The translations under genes and the position numbers were made by a program. The notes under the pieces were generated by a model, which searched no databases, had not been told where the DNA came from, and saw only the letters and a program-made list of their open reading frames with translations. Source: Thiomonas delicata (GTDB lineage Bacteria > Pseudomonadota > Gammaproteobacteria > Burkholderiales > Burkholderiaceae_C). From it: a stretch of DNA of 64,000 bases. The DNA is taken from NCBI RefSeq assembly GCF_900088825.1, contig NZ_LT592170.1:1166852-1230851 (forward strand), read 5' to 3'. Of this stretch, positions 7,815-17,223 are shown one piece after another (position 1 is the stretch's first letter; each line of letters begins with the position of its first letter).

Positions 7815-9809
7815 ATGCAAGGGACGAACGTGTTGTTCGGTCAGATTGCCGTGGTATTCAGCATCGTGATCGCCGGAGTGTGGAGCGCCACACAATGGAC
7901 AGCTGCGACCCTTGGTTATCAGATACGTCTTGGCTCGCCGTGGTTCGATTTCCTTGGCACGCCGATCTACCACCCGTGGAAGCTGTTCGAGTGGTGGTTC
8001 CTTTTCGACGCCTATGCGTCGCACGTCTTTGACATTGGTGGCGCCATCGCGGGCGGAAGCGGCTTGGTGGCCGTGGTGGTCGCCATAGGCATGTCCATCT
8101 GGCGCTCGCGCCAATCTCGTCTGGTCACGACCTACGGCTCGGCCCGCTGGGCCGATGCCGCGGAAATCTGCAAAGCCGGGCTGACCCAGCCATCCGGAGT
8201 CTTCCTCGGCCTGCATGGCCGCCAGTACCTGCGACACGAAGGCCCAGAACACGTCCTGACCTTCGCGCCCACGCGCTCGGGCAAGGGCGTCGGCCTGGTG
8301 GTGCCCACGCTGCTGTCGTGGCCCGCGTCCGCCGTGATCCACGACATCAAGGGCGAGAACTGGGCTATCACCGCCGGCTGGCGCTCGCGCTTCTCGCACT
8401 GCCTGCTATTCAACCCTACCGATGCGAAGTCCGCCGCCTACAACCCGCTGCTGGAAGTACGGCGCGGTGCGCATGAAGTGCGCGACGTGCAGAACATCGC
8501 GGACATTCTGGTCGATCCCGAAGGCGCGCTGGAGCGGCGCAACCACTGGGAGAAGACTTCGCACGCGCTGCTGGTCGGCGCGATCCTGCATGTGCTCTAC
8601 GCCAGCGAGGACAAGACGCTGCGCGGCGTCGCCAACTTCCTGTCCGATCCCGCGTGTCCGTTCGAGGTGACGCTGCATCGGATGATGACGACGAAGCACC
8701 TCGGCGATGCACCGCATCCCGTCGTCGCGTCTGCTGCGCGCGAAGTGCTCAACAAGTCGGACAACGAGCGGTCCGGCGTGCTGTCCACCGCGATGAGTTT
8801 CCTTGGCCTGTACCGCGACCCCACGGTGGCCGAAGTCACGTCGCGCTGCGACTGGCGCATCGCGGACCTGATTTCCGCGCAGCATCCTGTATCGCTGTAC
8901 CTCGTGGTACCGCCGTCGGACATCAGCCGCACCAAGCCGCTCATTCGTCTGATCCTCAACCAGATCGGACGGCGCCTCACTGAATCGCTCGATGGCAGCG
9001 ACGGCGTGGAGCGCAAGCACAAGCTGCTGCTGATGCTCGACGAGTTCCCCGCACTCGGCCGGCTCGACTTCTTTGAATCCGCGCTCGCCTTCATGGCCGG
9101 CTACGGGCTGCGCGCCTTCCTGATTTCGCAGTCGCTCAACCAGATCGACAAAGCCTACGGCCAGAACCATTCGATTCTGGACAACTGCCATGTGCGCGTG
9201 ACCTTCGCCACCAACGACGAACGCACGGCCAAGCGCATTTCCGAAACGCTGGGCACCGCCACCGAGCTGCGCGCGCAGCGCAACTACGCGGGCCATCGGC
9301 TCGCGCCCTGGCTCGGGCACCTGATGGTGTCGCGGCAGGAAACGGCGCGCCCGCTGCTCACGCCCGGCGAGGTGATGCAGCTCCCACCCGACGACGCCGT
9401 GGTGATGGTCTCCGGCCATCCGCCGATCAAGGCGAAGAAGCTGCGCTACTACGCGGACGCCAACTTCAAGCGCCGCGTGTTGCCAGCACCCACGCTGGCG
9501 CAGGGCCGCTACGCCGATGCCCCGGCCGCGCGGCCCGATGACTGGAGCGCCTTGGCGATTCCCGCCATGCCTGCCGTGCCCGCTGTGGCTTCGGACTTGG
9601 GAGACGCCAACGAAGGCGGCCCGCGCCAACAGCCCGAGCTGTCCGAAGTCGTCGCCTACAGCTCTGAATCCGAGCACGCGGCCAGCGATCTGGCGCTGCT
9701 CGATGACGACGACGATCTGCCGCTTCCCCTGCCGTCCCAGCTCGACCCGCGCTTGCAGCGCGCGGCTCGGCTGGCCGCCCTCAACCCCGACGACGGAATC
9801 CAGCTATGA
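7815..9809 (+). CDS. traG: TraG/VirD4-family coupling protein
   Basis: A 664-residue type IV coupling ATPase that links the relaxosome to the mating pore. The chosen start (MQGTNVLFGQIAVVF) has GGAGG seven bases upstream and begins directly with the first membrane segment; a second follows at about residues 70-95 (GGAIAGGSGLVAVVVAIGM). Walker A is APTRSGKGVGL and Walker B LLLMLDEFPALGRL, followed by the coupling-protein signature AFLISQSLNQIDKAYG. The acidic C-terminus (DDDDDLPLP) is typical. It overlaps the following copG gene by 4 bp. Confidence 0.93.
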   Translation: MQGTNVLFGQIAVVFSIVIAGVWSATQWTAATLGYQIRLGSPWFDFLGTPIYHPWKLFEWWFLFDAYASHVFDIGGAIAGGSGLVAVVVAIGMSIWRSRQSRLVTTYGSARWADAAEICKAGLTQPSGVFLGLHGRQYLRHEGPEHVLTFAPTRSGKGVGLVVPTLLSWPASAVIHDIKGENWAITAGWRSRFSHCLLFNPTDAKSAAYNPLLEVRRGAHEVRDVQNIADILVDPEGALERRNHWEKTSHALLVGAILHVLYASEDKTLRGVANFLSDPACPFEVTLHRMMTTKHLGDAPHPVVASAAREVLNKSDNERSGVLSTAMSFLGLYRDPTVAEVTSRCDWRIADLISAQHPVSLYLVVPPSDISRTKPLIRLILNQIGRRLTESLDGSDGVERKHKLLLMLDEFPALGRLDFFESALAFMAGYGLRAFLISQSLNQIDKAYGQNHSILDNCHVRVTFATNDERTAKRISETLGTATELRAQRNYAGHRLAPWLGHLMVSRQETARPLLTPGEVMQLPPDDAVVMVSGHPPIKAKKLRYYADANFKRRVLPAPTLAQGRYADAPAARPDDWSALAIPAMPAVPAVASDLGDANEGGPRQQPELSEVVAYSSESEHAASDLALLDDDDDLPLPLPSQLDPRLQRAARLAALNPDDGIQL

Positions 9810-10294
9810 GCCATCTTCATTCCCGCCATCGCCTGAACCTGTTCATCGAGCGCGACCATGCGAAGCGCCTGGACGAGCTGGCCGCGAAGAAAGGCGTCTC
9901 GAAATCCAGCATCGTCGCGGCCGCACTCGCGTCCTGGCTGTCGCCGGATGCGGCCGACCAGCGCGAAGCGGCGATGGCCAAGCGGCTGGATCGCCTGTCG
10001 CGCCAGTTCGAGAAGCTGGAGCGCGACCAGAACATCCAGATCGAAACGCTGGCGCTGTTCGTGCGCTACTACCTGACCGTCAGCACACCGCTGCCCGAGG
10101 CCCATCAGGAAGCCGCGAAGGCACAGGGCAAGGCGCGCTTCGAGCAGTTCATCGAACAGCTCGGCCGCCACCTGCTGCGCGGGCGCAGCCTCGTGCGCGA
10201 AGTCTACGAGGAGATCCAGCCCGACACGCAGCGGCTGGACGAGACGGCGGCGCTGGCCGAAGCGCAGGAACGCGCGCAGGAGGCTGCCGCATGA
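9806..10294 (+). CDS. CopG-family ribbon-helix-helix protein of the tra/trb cluster
   Basis: A 162-residue protein whose first 45 residues (RHRLNLFIERDHAKRLDELAAKKGVSKSSIVAAALASWL) form a ribbon-helix-helix DNA-binding domain. The rest is helical and charged, with a coiled-coil stretch (KRLDRLSRQFEKLERDQNIQIE). It sits between traG and trbB with 4-bp overlaps on both sides, as in Tn4371-like elements. It could autoregulate the transfer operon or assist in relaxosome assembly; neither is shown by the sequence. Confidence 0.8.
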   Translation: MSHLHSRHRLNLFIERDHAKRLDELAAKKGVSKSSIVAAALASWLSPDAADQREAAMAKRLDRLSRQFEKLERDQNIQIETLALFVRYYLTVSTPLPEAHQEAAKAQGKARFEQFIEQLGRHLLRGRSLVREVYEEIQPDTQRLDETAALAEAQERAQEAAA

Positions 10295-11304
10295 GTGCCG
10301 TCCCGCAGCCGCCATCGTCCTCTGTCACCTCGCTGGATCGGCGCATTCGCATGTTGCGCACGGCGATGGGGCCGCTGATCGCTTCCGCGCTCGAAGACCC
10401 GGACGTGGTGGAAGTGATGCTGAACCCGGACGGTGCGCTGTGGATCGACCGGCTCTCCACGGGCCGTGCCGCCACCGGCGAGTCGCTGTCGGCCGCCGAT
10501 GGCGAGCGCATCATCCGCCTGGTCGCGGCGCACGTCGGCACGGAGGTGCATCGCGGCCGGCCGCTGCTGACCGCCGAGCTGCCAGAGACCGGCGAGCGCT
10601 TTGAGGGCATCCTGCCGCCGGCCGCGCCGGGTCCGGCCTTCGCCCTGCGCAAGCGTGCCGTGGGCGTAATCGGCCTGGCCGACTACGTGGGCGACGGCAT
10701 CCTGAGTGCGGAGCAGGCCGAGTTCCTGCGCCGCGCCGTGCGCGAGCGCCAGAACATCCTGATCGCCGGCGGCACCAGCACCGGCAAGACCACGCTCGCC
10801 AATGCGCTGCTGGCCGAAATCGCCAGCACTGGTGATCGCGTGCTGGTGCTCGAAGACACGGTGGAGCTTCAGTGTTCTGCCCGCGACCATGTGCCGCTGC
10901 GCACCCGCGCCGGGGTTGTGAGCATGCAGGAACTGGTGCGCGCCACGATGCGCCTGCGCCCCGACCGCGTGATCGTCGGCGAAGTGCGCGGCGGCGAGGC
11001 GCTGGACCTCATCAAGGTGTGGGGCACAGGGCATCCCGGCGGCATTGCCACGCTGCACGCCAGCTCCGCGCACGGCGCGCTGCTGCGCCTCGAACAACTG
11101 ATTCTCGAAGTCGCCATGACGCCGCCGCGCGCGCTGATCGCCGAAGCGGTGAACGTCATTGTCTTCATTGCCGGGCGCGGCCGTGCCCGCCAGGTCCAGA
11201 CCGTCGCCCGCGTGACCGGCTTCGACGGTCAGGGCTACCAACTCGACGACGCGCTCGCGCCGCTTCCTTCCCCGTCCTCAACCCACTCTGGAGAACTGCC
11301 ATGA
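10291..11304 (+). CDS. trbB: TrbB, VirB11-type secretion ATPase
   Basis: A 337-residue hexameric traffic ATPase of the mating-pair formation system. The N-terminal domain contains DPDVVEVMLNPDGALWIDRL, a TrbB signature. The nucleotide site has Walker A IAGGTSTGKTTLANALL, an Asp box (VLVLEDTVELQC), a Walker B-like stretch (RPDRVIVGEVRGGEALDL) and a His box (GTGHPGGIATLHA). The ATG at 10291 overlaps the copG stop. A second, clearly different trbB occurs at 55929. Confidence 0.95.
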   Translation: MSAVPQPPSSSVTSLDRRIRMLRTAMGPLIASALEDPDVVEVMLNPDGALWIDRLSTGRAATGESLSAADGERIIRLVAAHVGTEVHRGRPLLTAELPETGERFEGILPPAAPGPAFALRKRAVGVIGLADYVGDGILSAEQAEFLRRAVRERQNILIAGGTSTGKTTLANALLAEIASTGDRVLVLEDTVELQCSARDHVPLRTRAGVVSMQELVRATMRLRPDRVIVGEVRGGEALDLIKVWGTGHPGGIATLHASSAHGALLRLEQLILEVAMTPPRALIAEAVNVIVFIAGRGRARQVQTVARVTGFDGQGYQLDDALAPLPSPSSTHSGELP

Positions 11305-11687
11305 CGCCTGCTTACGTTTCTCATGATTCCCGCATTTCCGTAAATCCGCTTTCCCTGCTCGCACGCCTACGGTGCCTGGCCGGGCCAGCACAACAGGGGC
11401 TGCTGCTGGCGGTCGTATTCCTGCTGGCGACCGGCACGGCGCACGCGGCCGGTTCCAGCATGCCCTGGGAAGGGCCGCTGCAAGCCATCCTCGACTCCAT
11501 CCAGGGGCCGGTGGCGCGCATCGTCGCAGTCATCATCATCATTGCCACCGGCCTGGCGCTGGCCTTCGGCGATACCAGCGGCGGTTTTCGCAAACTGGTC
11601 CAGATCGTCTTCGGCCTGTCCATCGCGTTCGCGGCGTCCTCGTTCTTCCTGTCCTTCTTCAGCTTCTCCGGTGGGGCTGTCGTATGA
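11301..11687 (+). CDS. trbC: TrbC, VirB2-type pilin precursor
   Basis: A 128-residue protein with a long cleavable leader ending at THAAGSSMPWEGPL, followed by two hydrophobic helices (IVAVIIIIATGLALAFGD and IVFGLSIAFAASSFFLSFF) separated by a short GGFRK loop, the VirB2/TrbC pilin architecture. It overlaps trbB and trbD by 4 bp on each side. The mature product should assemble into the conjugative pilus. Confidence 0.9.
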   Translation: MTPAYVSHDSRISVNPLSLLARLRCLAGPAQQGLLLAVVFLLATGTAHAAGSSMPWEGPLQAILDSIQGPVARIVAVIIIIATGLALAFGDTSGGFRKLVQIVFGLSIAFAASSFFLSFFSFSGGAVV

Positions 11688-11956
11688 GTGCGCCCGATGA
11701 GTTCGCCAGCGGCTTCGAGGTGCCGCTGCATCGTTCGTTGACCGAAACCATCCTGCTGGGCGGTGCGCCGCGCACGGTCGCCATTGCCAACGGCACGCTG
11801 GCCGCCGCCGTGGGACTGGGCCTGCAACTGTGGATTCCGGGTCTGGTGATGTGGATCGTCGGCCATTCGCTCGCGGTATGGGGGGCGCGCGTCGATCCGC
11901 AGTTCATGCAGGTGTTCGCGCGGCACATCAAGCACAAGCCTCTGCTGGACGTGTGA
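11684..11956 (+). CDS. trbD: TrbD, VirB3-like inner-membrane protein
   Basis: A 90-residue protein with a short N-terminal segment (FEVPLHRSLTETILLGGAPR) typical of TrbD/VirB3, then a hydrophobic hairpin (TLAAAVGLGLQLWIPGLVMWIVGHSLAVW). VirB3 proteins act together with the VirB4 ATPase, here TrbE, which begins 10 bp downstream. Confidence 0.9.
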   Translation: MSAPDEFASGFEVPLHRSLTETILLGGAPRTVAIANGTLAAAVGLGLQLWIPGLVMWIVGHSLAVWGARVDPQFMQVFARHIKHKPLLDV

Positions 11957-11966
11957 GGACGACGCC

Positions 11967-14405
11967 ATGTTGCATCTCGCCGAATACCGTCAGCGTCCCG
12001 CACTGCTCGCCGACTGGCTGCCCTGGGCCGGGTTGATGGCGCCCGGCATCGTGCTCAACAAGGACGGTTCGTTCCAAAGGACAGCATGCTTTCGCGGGCC
12101 GGACCTGGACAGCGCGACGCAGGGCGAGCTGATCGCCACGTCAGCGCGGCTCAACAACGCGCTACGCCGCCTGGGTTCCGGGTGGGCCTTGTTCGTCGAG
12201 GCCGAAAGGCTGTCAGCGGCTGACTATCCGCAGTCCGAGTTTCCCGAACCGCTGTCGTGGCTGGTGGACGAGGAACGCCGAGCGGTGTTCGAGGAAGACC
12301 AGAGTCACTTCGATAGCCGCTATCACCTGACGCTGGTGTGCCTGCCGCCGGAGGAGTCCCGCGCACGCGCCGCGAATCTGCTCTACGAGAATACGTCGCA
12401 GCGTGGCGTGGATTGGCATGAACGCCTGATCGCCTTCATCGCGGAGACGGATCGTTGCTTCGACCTGCTCGACGGCGTGATGCCAGAGATTGCCTGGCTC
12501 GACGACAGCGAAACGCTTACCTATCTGCACGCCACCATCTCCACGCGGCGTTATCACGTGGCCGTGCCGGAGCATCCGTTTCACCTCGATGCGCTGCTGA
12601 CCGACTGCCCGCTGACCGGCGGGCTTGCGCCGATGTTGGGCGATGCGCATTTGCGCGTGGTGTCGGTGCGCGGCTTCCCGACCTCGACCTGGCCGGGGCT
12701 GCTCGACGACCTGAACCGACTCGGCTTCGCCTATCGCTGGAGCACGCGCTTCCTCTGCATGGACAAGTCCGAGGCGGAAAAGGAACTCGGCCGCCTGCGC
12801 CGCCAGTGGTTCGCCAAGCGCAAGAACGTCGTCGCACTGCTGCGCGAGACGATCTTTCAACAGGAAAGCCCGCTGGTCGATACCGACGCATCGAACAAGG
12901 CGGTGGACGCCGATGCGGCCTTGCAGGAGCTGGGCAGCGATCAAGTCGCTTTCGGCTACGTCACCGCGACCGTGACGGTGCTCGATACCGATGCCGGCGC
13001 GGCCGACGAGAAGCTGCGCAGGGTGGAGCGCGTCATTCAGGGCCGGGGTTTCGTCACGATCCCTGAAACACTCAACGCGGTGGAGGCGTGGCTGTCGTCG
13101 ATTCCGGGCAACGCCTACGCGAACGTGCGCCAGCCCATCGTCTCGACGCTGAACCTCGCGCACCTGATGCCGGTGTCGGCGGTGTGGGCCGGGCCGGAGA
13201 AGAATGCCCACCTCGACGGGCCACCCTTGATCGTCACGCGCACCGATGGCGCCACGCCGTTCCGTCTGGTGACGCACATCGGCGATGTCGGCCACACCCT
13301 TGTCGTTGGACCGACCGGCATGGGCAAGTCCGTGTTGCTCGCCACGCTGGCGATGCAATTCCGCCGTTATCCCGGCTCACGCATTTTCGCCTTCGACATG
13401 GGCCGCTCGATGCGCGCCACCATCCTCGGCCTCGGTGGCGAGCACTACGACCTGGGCACGGACAGCGGCATCGCGTTTCAGCCGCTCGCGCGCATCGACC
13501 AAGAAAGCTACCGCACTTGGGCCGCCGAATGGCTCGAAGGCCGGATGCTGCGTGAAGGCGCGAGCATCGGCCCCGACGAGAAGGCGGCCATCTGGTCGGC
13601 GCTGGAAAGTCTCGCCGGTGCGCCGGTGGAGCAGCGCACGCTGACCGGGTTTTCCGTGCTGTTGCAGAACAACGCGCTACGCCAGGCGCTCGCGCCCTAC
13701 GTGCTCGGCGGCGCGCACGGCAGTTTGCTCGATGCCGATCACGACCGTCTGGGCACCGCCGACGTGCAGGGTTTCGAGATGGAGGAACTGATGGCGAGCC
13801 GCGCCGCCGTGCTGGCGGTACTCGGTTATCTGTTCGCGCGCTTCGACGAGCGTTTCGACGGCGCACCGACTTTGCTGATTCTCGACGAGGCGTGGCTGTT
13901 CCTCGACGACCCGGTGTTCGCCGCGCGCATCCGCCAGTGGTTGAAGACGCTGCGCAAGAAAAACGTGTCGGTGATCTTCGCCACGCAGTCGCTGGCGGAC
14001 ATCAAGGACTCCAGCATCGCGCCGGCCATCGTGGAGAGCTGCGCAAGCCGCATCTTCCTGCCCAATCCACAAGCCACTGAGCCGCAAATCCGCAAGATCT
14101 ACGAAGGCTTCGGCCTCAACGCCCGGCAAATCGAGATCGTCGCCACCGCGCAGCCCAAGCGCGACTACTACTACCAGTCGCGGCTGGGCAATCGCCTCTT
14201 TGACCTCGACCTGGGGCCGGTCGCGCTGGCCTTCGCCGGTGCTTCGACGCCGCAGGACCAGCGCGACATTGACGCGGTGGAAGCGTCGGCTTCGTCTTCC
14301 AGCTTCGCAGCCGCCTGGCTGCGCCACTGCGGCCTGGACTGGGCGGCCGATCTGCTGCCGTCCGCACCTGCCGCTTCCAATCCACCACAGGAGAAACCGT
14401 CATGA
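11967..14405 (+). CDS. trbE: TrbE, VirB4-type conjugation ATPase
   Basis: An 812-residue protein, the largest ATPase of the mating channel. The N-terminal CagE/TrbE/VirB domain fills roughly the first 400 residues. Walker A (VGPTGMGKSVLLATLAMQF) lies near residue 447 and Walker B (LLILDEAWLFLDDP) near residue 635, followed by FATQSLADIKDS. The length is normal and no frame break is seen. The stop overlaps the trbJ start (ATGA). Confidence 0.95.
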   Translation: MLHLAEYRQRPALLADWLPWAGLMAPGIVLNKDGSFQRTACFRGPDLDSATQGELIATSARLNNALRRLGSGWALFVEAERLSAADYPQSEFPEPLSWLVDEERRAVFEEDQSHFDSRYHLTLVCLPPEESRARAANLLYENTSQRGVDWHERLIAFIAETDRCFDLLDGVMPEIAWLDDSETLTYLHATISTRRYHVAVPEHPFHLDALLTDCPLTGGLAPMLGDAHLRVVSVRGFPTSTWPGLLDDLNRLGFAYRWSTRFLCMDKSEAEKELGRLRRQWFAKRKNVVALLRETIFQQESPLVDTDASNKAVDADAALQELGSDQVAFGYVTATVTVLDTDAGAADEKLRRVERVIQGRGFVTIPETLNAVEAWLSSIPGNAYANVRQPIVSTLNLAHLMPVSAVWAGPEKNAHLDGPPLIVTRTDGATPFRLVTHIGDVGHTLVVGPTGMGKSVLLATLAMQFRRYPGSRIFAFDMGRSMRATILGLGGEHYDLGTDSGIAFQPLARIDQESYRTWAAEWLEGRMLREGASIGPDEKAAIWSALESLAGAPVEQRTLTGFSVLLQNNALRQALAPYVLGGAHGSLLDADHDRLGTADVQGFEMEELMASRAAVLAVLGYLFARFDERFDGAPTLLILDEAWLFLDDPVFAARIRQWLKTLRKKNVSVIFATQSLADIKDSSIAPAIVESCASRIFLPNPQATEPQIRKIYEGFGLNARQIEIVATAQPKRDYYYQSRLGNRLFDLDLGPVALAFAGASTPQDQRDIDAVEASASSSSFAAAWLRHCGLDWAADLLPSAPAASNPPQEKPS

Positions 14406-15133
14406 AGAAGACACTTCTTGCGACCGTCGCTGCCGCTCTGTTCTGCACGCTGCCTGCCGCGCAGGCGCAATGGGCGGTGATTGACCCGACCAACCTGATC
14501 CAGAACACGCTGACCGCGATCCGCACGCTGGAGCAGATCAACAACCAGGTGCGGCAGCTTCAGAACGAAGCGCAGATGCTCATCAACCAGGCACGCAATC
14601 TGACGAGCCTCGACTACAACGTGGTCAATCGCCTGCGCTCGACGCTGGCGACCACCGAACGCCTGATCGCCGAGGCGCAGGGTCTGGCCTACGACGTGAC
14701 GAACATGGATCGGGAATTCGCCCGGCTGTACCCGCACGAATACGCCGCGACCGTCAGTGGTGACCGCATGGCGCAGGACGCGCGCGAACGCTGGCGACAC
14801 ACGCTCGACGGCCTGCACACAGCCATGCGGATGCAGGCGCAGGTGTCGCAGAACCTCAACGAGGACGAAGGCGTGCTGGCCGATCTGGTCGGCCAGAGCC
14901 AGTCGGCCACCGGCGCGTTGCAAGCCATGCAGGCAACCAACCAGTTGCTGGCCTTGCAGGCCAAGCAGGCGATCCAGGCGCAGCAGCTCCAGTTGACGCA
15001 GGACCGCGCCGCGTCGCTGGAACTGGCGCGGCAGGCAGCAGCCACCGAGCGCGCCCGCGAAGTGCGGCGACGCTTCCACGGCGAAGGCACGCCCTACACG
15101 CCGCAGACCGTGCCGTTCTACGGCGGCGACTGA
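14402..15133 (+). CDS. trbJ: TrbJ, VirB5-like mating protein
   Basis: A 243-residue secreted protein with signal peptide MKKTLLATVAAALFCTLPAAQAQ. The mature part is almost entirely helical, with heptad-like QLQNEAQMLINQARNLTSL and QATNQLLALQAKQAIQAQQLQL stretches, as in TrbJ/VirB5. Members of the family sit at the pilus tip or base and help contact recipient cells. It overlaps trbE by 4 bp and precedes trbL by 11 bp. Confidence 0.9.
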   Translation: MKKTLLATVAAALFCTLPAAQAQWAVIDPTNLIQNTLTAIRTLEQINNQVRQLQNEAQMLINQARNLTSLDYNVVNRLRSTLATTERLIAEAQGLAYDVTNMDREFARLYPHEYAATVSGDRMAQDARERWRHTLDGLHTAMRMQAQVSQNLNEDEGVLADLVGQSQSATGALQAMQATNQLLALQAKQAIQAQQLQLTQDRAASLELARQAAATERAREVRRRFHGEGTPYTPQTVPFYGGD

Positions 15134-15144
15134 GGGCACGCGCC

Positions 15145-16506
15145 ATGAACGACATCTCGGTGATCGACCGCTTCCTCATCGTCTTCTCCACCTACATCGA
15201 CTCGGGCTTCGGTCTGCTGGGTGGCGAGGTTGCGTTCCTCACCGCCACCTTGATCGTGATCGACATGACCATCGCGGGCCTCTATTGGGCGATGAGCCAT
15301 GCCACCGGCCAGGGCGACGATGTGATCGCCAAGCTGATCCGCAAGGTGCTCTACATCGGTGCCTTCGCTTACATCATCGGCAATTTCAACTGGCTGGCCA
15401 GCATCGTGTTCCGCTCGTTCGCGGGTTTGGGATTGATGGCTTCGGGATCGACCATCACGCAGGCGGAGTTCCTGCAACCCGGCCGGCTGGCCAAGGTGGG
15501 CGTTGACGCCGGCGCGCCGATCCTCGAACAGATCAGCGACATGGCGGGCTTCCCCGAGGTGTTCGTGAACGTGACACCCATCGCGGTCATGTTTCTGGCC
15601 TGGCTCGTGGTGATCGTCACGTTCTTCGTGTTGGCGATCCAGCTTTTCATCACGTTGATCGAGTTCAAGCTGACGACGCTTGCCGGCTTCGTGCTGGTGC
15701 CGTTCGCGCTGTGGAACAAGACCGCGTTCCTGGCCGAGAAGGTGCTGGGCAATGTGGTGTCGTCGGGCATCAAGGTGCTGGTGCTGGCGGTGATCGTCGG
15801 CATCGGCACCGGCCTGTTCGCCGAATTCCAGGTCGCGCCGGACGAACCCTCCATCGACCATGCGCTGGTCATCATGTTGGCATCCCTTGCGCTGCTGGCG
15901 CTCGGGATCTTCGGGCCGGGTATTGCTACCGGACTGGTGTCCGGTTCGCCGCAGCTCGGCGCCGGTGCGATGGCGGGAGCCACGCTCGGCGCGGCCGGGA
16001 CCGCCGTTGCCGTGGGTGCGGTAGCCACCGGCGTCGGTGGTGCCGTTGCGGCCGGCGCGCGCATGGCACCTGGCGCTGCCCGCATGGCCGTCGGCGGCGC
16101 ACGTTCGATGGCATCGACCGCGAGCAGCGCCAAGTCGGCCTTCCAAGCGGGTTCCTCTGGTGCCGGCGGTGGCCTCAAGGGCGCGGCGGCCGGTCTGGGC
16201 AATGTTGCCAGGACCGGCGCGCAGTCGGTCGGGCAGCGCGTGGCCGCCGGTGTGCATTCGCTGAAGGCGCGTGCCGCTGCCGCCATCAATCCCGATGCTT
16301 CCACGGGCAGCGCTGCTACCGGCTCGGCCGCTCAGGGCGGCAGTGCGGACGCCGCCGCCAGCACCGGACAACCCGCGTGGGCGAGGCGCTTGCAACGCCG
16401 CCAGCAGCTCACCCATGCCGCCACCACCGTCGCGCACACGCTGCGCGGTGGCGACGGCGGCGGCTCGGGCAGCGGCCCCAGCCTGCGCGACCCATCGAAC
16501 TCATAA
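15145..16506 (+). CDS. trbL: TrbL, VirB6-like polytopic membrane protein
   Basis: A 453-residue protein with about six membrane helices between residues 20 and 265 (for example FLTATLIVIDMTIAGLYWAM, VTPIAVMFLAWLVVIVTFFVLAIQLFI and ALVIMLASLALLALGIFG). The C-terminal 180 residues are low-complexity, rich in Ala, Gly and Ser (AAGARMAPGAARMAVGG and similar), as is usual for TrbL. VirB6-type proteins form part of the inner-membrane channel. A ribosome site (AAGGAG) for trbF follows directly. Confidence 0.92.
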   Translation: MNDISVIDRFLIVFSTYIDSGFGLLGGEVAFLTATLIVIDMTIAGLYWAMSHATGQGDDVIAKLIRKVLYIGAFAYIIGNFNWLASIVFRSFAGLGLMASGSTITQAEFLQPGRLAKVGVDAGAPILEQISDMAGFPEVFVNVTPIAVMFLAWLVVIVTFFVLAIQLFITLIEFKLTTLAGFVLVPFALWNKTAFLAEKVLGNVVSSGIKVLVLAVIVGIGTGLFAEFQVAPDEPSIDHALVIMLASLALLALGIFGPGIATGLVSGSPQLGAGAMAGATLGAAGTAVAVGAVATGVGGAVAAGARMAPGAARMAVGGARSMASTASSAKSAFQAGSSGAGGGLKGAAAGLGNVARTGAQSVGQRVAAGVHSLKARAAAAINPDASTGSAATGSAAQGGSADAAASTGQPAWARRLQRRQQLTHAATTVAHTLRGGDGGGSGSGPSLRDPSNS

Positions 16507-16518
16507 GGAGAACCTGCC

Positions 16519-17223
16519 ATGCGATTCAAACGACCGCAGGTGCGCTATGCCGACACACCACAGCCGGCCACGCCGTACCAGGCTGCCGAACAGGTGTGGG
16601 ACGAGCGCATCGGCTCGGCCCGCGCACAGGCGAAGAACTGGCGGCTGATGGCCTTCGGCTGCCTCGCGCTCGCGCTGCTGATGGCGGGCGGCCTCGTCTG
16701 GCGCTCGGCGCAGTCCATCGTCACGCCCTACGTGGTGGAGGTGGACCACGGCGGGCAGGTGCGCGCCGTCGGTGAGGCAGCCACGCCGTACCGGCCAACA
16801 GACGTGCAGATCGGCTATCACTTGGCACGTTTCGTCACGATAGTTCGCTCGTTGTCCATCGACCCGATCGTGGTGCGGGACAACTGGCTCGAAGCCTACG
16901 ACTACACCACCGACCGCGGCGCGGCCGTGCTCAACGACTACGCGCGCACCAACGATCCCTTTGCGCGGATCGGCCGGGAAACGGTGACGGTGGAGATCAA
17001 CAGCGTTGTACGCGCCAGCGACACGTCGTTCAACGTGCGCTGGACGGAGCGCCGCTACGTCAACGGCGCGGCGGCAGGGCTGGAACGCTGGACGGCGGTG
17101 GTCTCCATCGTGCTGCAAACGCCGCGCACCGAGGAACGGTTGCGCCGCAATCCATTGGGCATCTACGTCAACGGCCTGTCATGGAGCCGTGAACTCGACT
17201 CAACCGAAGGAGGCAGGCCATGA
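16519..17223 (+). CDS. trbF: TrbF, VirB8-like channel protein
   Basis: A 234-residue bitopic protein: a cytoplasmic N-terminus, one membrane helix near residues 45-65 (LMAFGCLALALLMAGGLVW), and a periplasmic VirB8/NTF2-like domain beginning SIVTPYVVEVDHGGQV. VirB8 proteins nucleate assembly of the core complex. It is preceded by AAGGAGAA and its stop overlaps the trbG start. Confidence 0.92.
   Translation: MRFKRPQVRYADTPQPATPYQAAEQVWDERIGSARAQAKNWRLMAFGCLALALLMAGGLVWRSAQSIVTPYVVEVDHGGQVRAVGEAATPYRPTDVQIGYHLARFVTIVRSLSIDPIVVRDNWLEAYDYTTDRGAAVLNDYARTNDPFARIGRETVTVEINSVVRASDTSFNVRWTERRYVNGAAAGLERWTAVVSIVLQTPRTEERLRRNPLGIYVNGLSWSRELDSTEGGRP

Noticed and set aside
16060-16500. Ala/Gly-rich repeat as a separate gene or repeat element
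   Set aside because: It is the normal low-complexity C-terminus of TrbL.
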